Assembly (NCBI RefSeq): GCF_003732705.1
Contig: NZ_MOBR01000041.1
Coordinates: 267,359 to 331,358, forward strand
DNA: 64,000 bases
Reading direction: 5' to 3'
Source: Pseudomonas frederiksbergensis
GTDB taxonomy: Bacteria; Pseudomonadota; Gammaproteobacteria; Pseudomonadales; Pseudomonadaceae
The notes below the pieces were generated by a model, which was given only the letters and a program-made list of their open reading frames with translations, was not told the DNA's origin and made no database searches. Within the stretch, counting starts at the first letter, position 1. Each line of letters opens with the position of its first letter. Shown here piece after piece: positions 61,698-64,000 of this stretch. The position numbers and the translations under genes are program-made.

Positions 61698-61807
61698 GAT
61701 CGTTCCCACGCTCCGCGTGGGAATGCATCCCGTGACGCTCCGCGTCACATAACGGCGGACGCAGAGCGTCCATGGCGGCATTCCCACGCAGAGCGTGGGA
61801 ACGATCA
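61698..61807. repeat. REPIN after dbpA
   Basis: A complete REPIN, five bases after the dbpA stop and 18 before the next start. It extends the reading frame of the next gene upstream in a misleading way. Confidence 0.92.
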
Positions 61808-61825
61808 TTGTGTGAGGACACCGTT

Positions 61826-63004
61826 TTGCGCTCTACCGAAGTCGTGATCATTGGCGCTGGCGCCGCAGGGTTGATGTGTGCGCTGACCGCCGCCGGGCGC
61901 GGGCGCAAGGTGATGTTGCTCGACCATGCCAACAAGGCCGGCAAGAAAATCCTGATGTCGGGCGGTGGCCGCTGCAATTTCACCAACATGTACACCGAAC
62001 CTGGCAATTTCCTCTCGCAGAACGAACACTTCTGCAAATCCGCCCTGGCGCGCTACACCCAGTGGGACTTCATCGGCTTGGTCGCCAAACACGGCGTGCC
62101 GTACCACGAGAAAAAACTCGGCCAGTTGTTCTGCGATAACAAATCCAGCGACATCCTCGAAATGCTGCTCAACGAGTGCGATCAGGTCGGCGTCAGCCTG
62201 CACCTGGACACTTCGATCCAGACCATCGAGAAGCTCGAAAGCGGCTATCTGCTGGACACTACCCTCGGCCAAATCACCTGCGAATCCCTGGTGATCGCCA
62301 CCGGCGGTCTGTCGATCCCGACCTTGGGCGCCACCGGTTTCGGTTATCAAGTGGCCAAGCAGTTCGGCCACGATTTGCTGCCAACCCGCGCCGGCCTGGT
62401 GCCGTTCACCATCACCGATCAGCTCAAAGAGTTGTGCACCGAACTGTCCGGTACCTCGGTGGACTGCCTGGTGAGCTGCAACGAGCAGAGTTTCCGCGAG
62501 AACATCCTGTTCACTCACCGCGGCCTCAGCGGCCCGGCGATTTTGCAGATTTCCTCGTTCTGGGAATCCGGCGACACGGTGGAAATCAACCTGATGCCGG
62601 ACCACGATGTACCGAGTTGGCTGCAACAGCAGCAAGCCGAACGTCCAAACAGCGAGCTGAAAACCCTGCTGGGGGAAATCTTCACCAAGAAGATGGCCAA
62701 TCTGCTGGCGGACAACTGGTTTGTCTCCAAACCGATGAAGCAGTACACCCACGCGGAAATCGCCGACATCGCCGAAAAACTGGCGAGCTGGAAAGTCGTC
62801 CCCGCCGGCACCGAAGGCTACCGCACCGCGGAAGTGACCCTGGGCGGCGTCGATACCCATGAAGTGTCGTCCAAAACCATGGAATCGCTGAAAAGCCCTG
62901 GGCTGTACTTCATCGGTGAAGTGCTCGACGTCACCGGGCACTTGGGCGGCTTCAACTTCCAGTGGGCGTGGGCTTCAGGTTACGCCGCTGCGCAATACGT
63001 CTGA
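61826..63004 (+). CDS. NAD(P)/FAD-dependent oxidoreductase, HI0933 (YhiN) family
   Basis: A 392-residue flavoprotein. The FAD motif IIGAGAAGLMCAL is at the N-terminus, followed by KKILMSGGGRCNFTN, a hallmark of the HI0933/YhiN family, and the C-terminal GEVLDVTGHLGGFNFQWAWASG. Its physiological reaction is unknown. The start is TTG at 61826 with GAGGA seven bases upstream; the apparent longer frame with an ATG lies in the REPIN. Confidence 0.9.
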   Translation: MRSTEVVIIGAGAAGLMCALTAAGRGRKVMLLDHANKAGKKILMSGGGRCNFTNMYTEPGNFLSQNEHFCKSALARYTQWDFIGLVAKHGVPYHEKKLGQLFCDNKSSDILEMLLNECDQVGVSLHLDTSIQTIEKLESGYLLDTTLGQITCESLVIATGGLSIPTLGATGFGYQVAKQFGHDLLPTRAGLVPFTITDQLKELCTELSGTSVDCLVSCNEQSFRENILFTHRGLSGPAILQISSFWESGDTVEINLMPDHDVPSWLQQQQAERPNSELKTLLGEIFTKKMANLLADNWFVSKPMKQYTHAEIADIAEKLASWKVVPAGTEGYRTAEVTLGGVDTHEVSSKTMESLKSPGLYFIGEVLDVTGHLGGFNFQWAWASGYAAAQYV

Positions 63005-63016
63005 CACAACACAGCC

Positions 63017-63179
63017 CTCTGTAGGAGCAAAGCTTGCTCGCGATGGCGGTCTTAAAGTCGACATGGATGTTGAATGTACCGGCCTCTTCGCGGGCAAGCC
63101 TCGCTCCTACAGGTTTGCGTCGAACGCGATATTGCGCATGGCACGAACCTGTAGGAGCGAGGCTTGCCCGCGAAAGCGT
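63017..63179. repeat. Cluster of three REP units
   Basis: Three hairpin units (63017-63048, 63083-63113 inverted, 63148-63179) of the GTAGGAGCxAxGCTTG type occur in row, unlike the pairs elsewhere. The remaining 120 bases up to 63302 show no gene. Confidence 0.85.
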
Positions 63180-63302
63180 CCGAATAGACAACACAGAACC
63201 ATCAAGGGAACAGATTTTGCTGTCAGATGTGATCGGCGCCATTGCGTCGGCGTCATTACTGGCTCAATTTAGCGTCATCGCCTCGGAAGGCCCTCGCACT
63301 TC

Positions 63303-64000
63303 ATGTCATCGACCCCATTTAGTCAGTCTCTACGTCGCCTCTGGGCGCTGGATAAATTCAGCTACAGCGTGCGGGTGTTCATCGCCCTGACCGGCAGCAT
63401 GGCCGTTTGTTGGTATCAGGATGAAATGGGGCTGTTGATCCCGTTGTTCCTGGGCATTATCGCCAGCGCCCTGGCCGAGACCGACGACAGTTGGCAGGGC
63501 CGCCTCAACGCCCTGGCCGTGACGCTGGTGTGTTTCAGCGTCGCCGCGTTCTCCGTCGAATTGCTCTTCCCCTACCCCATCATCTTTATCATCGCCCTGG
63601 CGTTGGCCGCTTTCGGCCTGACCATGCTCGGGGCGCTGGGCGAACGCTATGGCGCGATTGCCTCGGCGACGCTGATCCTGTCGGTCTACACCATGATCGG
63701 CGTGGACCAGCGCGGCGGCGCGGTGACTGATTTCTGGCACGAGCCGGTGCTGCTGGTGGCCGGCGCGGCCTGGTACGGTTTGCTCTCGGTGCTGTGGCAG
63801 GCGCTGTTTTCCAACCAACCGGTGCAGCAGAGCCTGGCGCGGTTGTTCCGGGAATTGGGCTTGTACCTGAAACTCAAATCATCGCTGTTCGAGCCGATCC
63901 GGCAACTGGACGTGGAAGCGCGGCGCCTGGAACTGGCCCAGCAAAACGGTCGGGTGGTCGCCGCGCTGAACGTCGCCAAGGAAATCATCCTGCACCGGGT
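63303..64000 (+). CDS. FUSC/YccS-type inner-membrane protein (5' part)
   Basis: The first 232 residues of a YccS/YhfK-family (FUSC) protein. It starts MSSTPFSQSLRRLWALDKF and has a block of six hydrophobic segments (GLLIPLFLGIIASALAE, LNALAVTLVCFSVAAF, YPIIFIIALALAAFGL and others), then a soluble segment beginning QQSLARLFRELGLYLKLKSSLFEP, typical of the family. The function (aromatic acid efflux in related AaeB) is not established for YccS. It runs off the right edge of the window. Confidence 0.85.
   Translation, partial: MSSTPFSQSLRRLWALDKFSYSVRVFIALTGSMAVCWYQDEMGLLIPLFLGIIASALAETDDSWQGRLNALAVTLVCFSVAAFSVELLFPYPIIFIIALALAAFGLTMLGALGERYGAIASATLILSVYTMIGVDQRGGAVTDFWHEPVLLVAGAAWYGLLSVLWQALFSNQPVQQSLARLFRELGLYLKLKSSLFEPIRQLDVEARRLELAQQNGRVVAALNVAKEIILHR

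Overview
The window reads as chromosome of a Pseudomonas of the P. fluorescens group. The genes are GC-rich with Pseudomonas codon use, the gene order follows the known P. aeruginosa quaternary-amine region (fdhA through betA), and the spacers are packed with the palindromic REP/REPIN elements typical of that group. I see no prophage, CRISPR array, tRNA, rRNA or classical insertion sequence. The only transposase is a REP-associated one (RAYT).

The core is an almost complete pathway from choline, carnitine and gamma-butyrobetaine to pyruvate. Choline enters through BetT and CbcXWV and is oxidised to glycine betaine by BetA and BetB under BetI. Gamma-butyrobetaine is hydroxylated to carnitine. 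CaiX captures carnitine, and CdhA, CdhC and CdhB convert it to betaine under CdhR. GbcAB demethylates betaine to dimethylglycine, DgcAB with a dedicated EtfAB pair makes sarcosine, and SoxBDAG makes glycine. GlyA converts glycine to serine, and SdaB deaminates serine to pyruvate. FdhA and PurU handle formaldehyde and one-carbon folate. GbdR is encoded in the middle of the region.

Layout: 1-9070 fdhA-purU-soxGADB-glyA (minus strand); 9355-13052 a TraX-like protein, threonine aldolase, RAYT flanked by inverted REPINs, and a short-chain dehydrogenase; 13308-15989 divergent gbcB/gbcA; 16050-24586 an accessory minus-strand block (secreted PI-PLC-like protein with a start-region frameshift, metallophosphoesterase, membrane di-haem cytochrome c, and a 1151-residue GMC oxidoreductase/alpha-beta hydrolase fusion); 24587-25785 a gene-poor stretch with a diverged 182-bp tandem array carrying perfect DnaA boxes; 25786-34233 GNAT and etfB-etfA-dgcB-dgcA-DUF5943-dipeptidase; 34455-35544 LprI-like, XRE and DUF3010 genes; 35666-41735 cdhR/caiX-cdhC-cdhA-cdhB-gamma-butyrobetaine hydroxylase; 41884-45519 a candidate sRNA, a small protein, gbdR and sdaB; 45955-55639 cbcXWV, betT and betIBA; 55897-64000 a TldD/TldE-like pair, an MFS exporter, dbpA, a flavoprotein and the start of a YccS/FUSC-type membrane protein.

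The observations most worth a second look are: eight perfect TTATCCACA boxes in 3.1 kb (24851-27979); the oxidoreductase/hydrolase-cytochrome-phosphoesterase operon, whose hydrolase domain has Cys where Ser is usual; 21-bp phased CGAC repeats in three promoters of the pathway; a candidate sRNA at 41884-42023; and the REPIN-RAYT-REPIN inverted composite.
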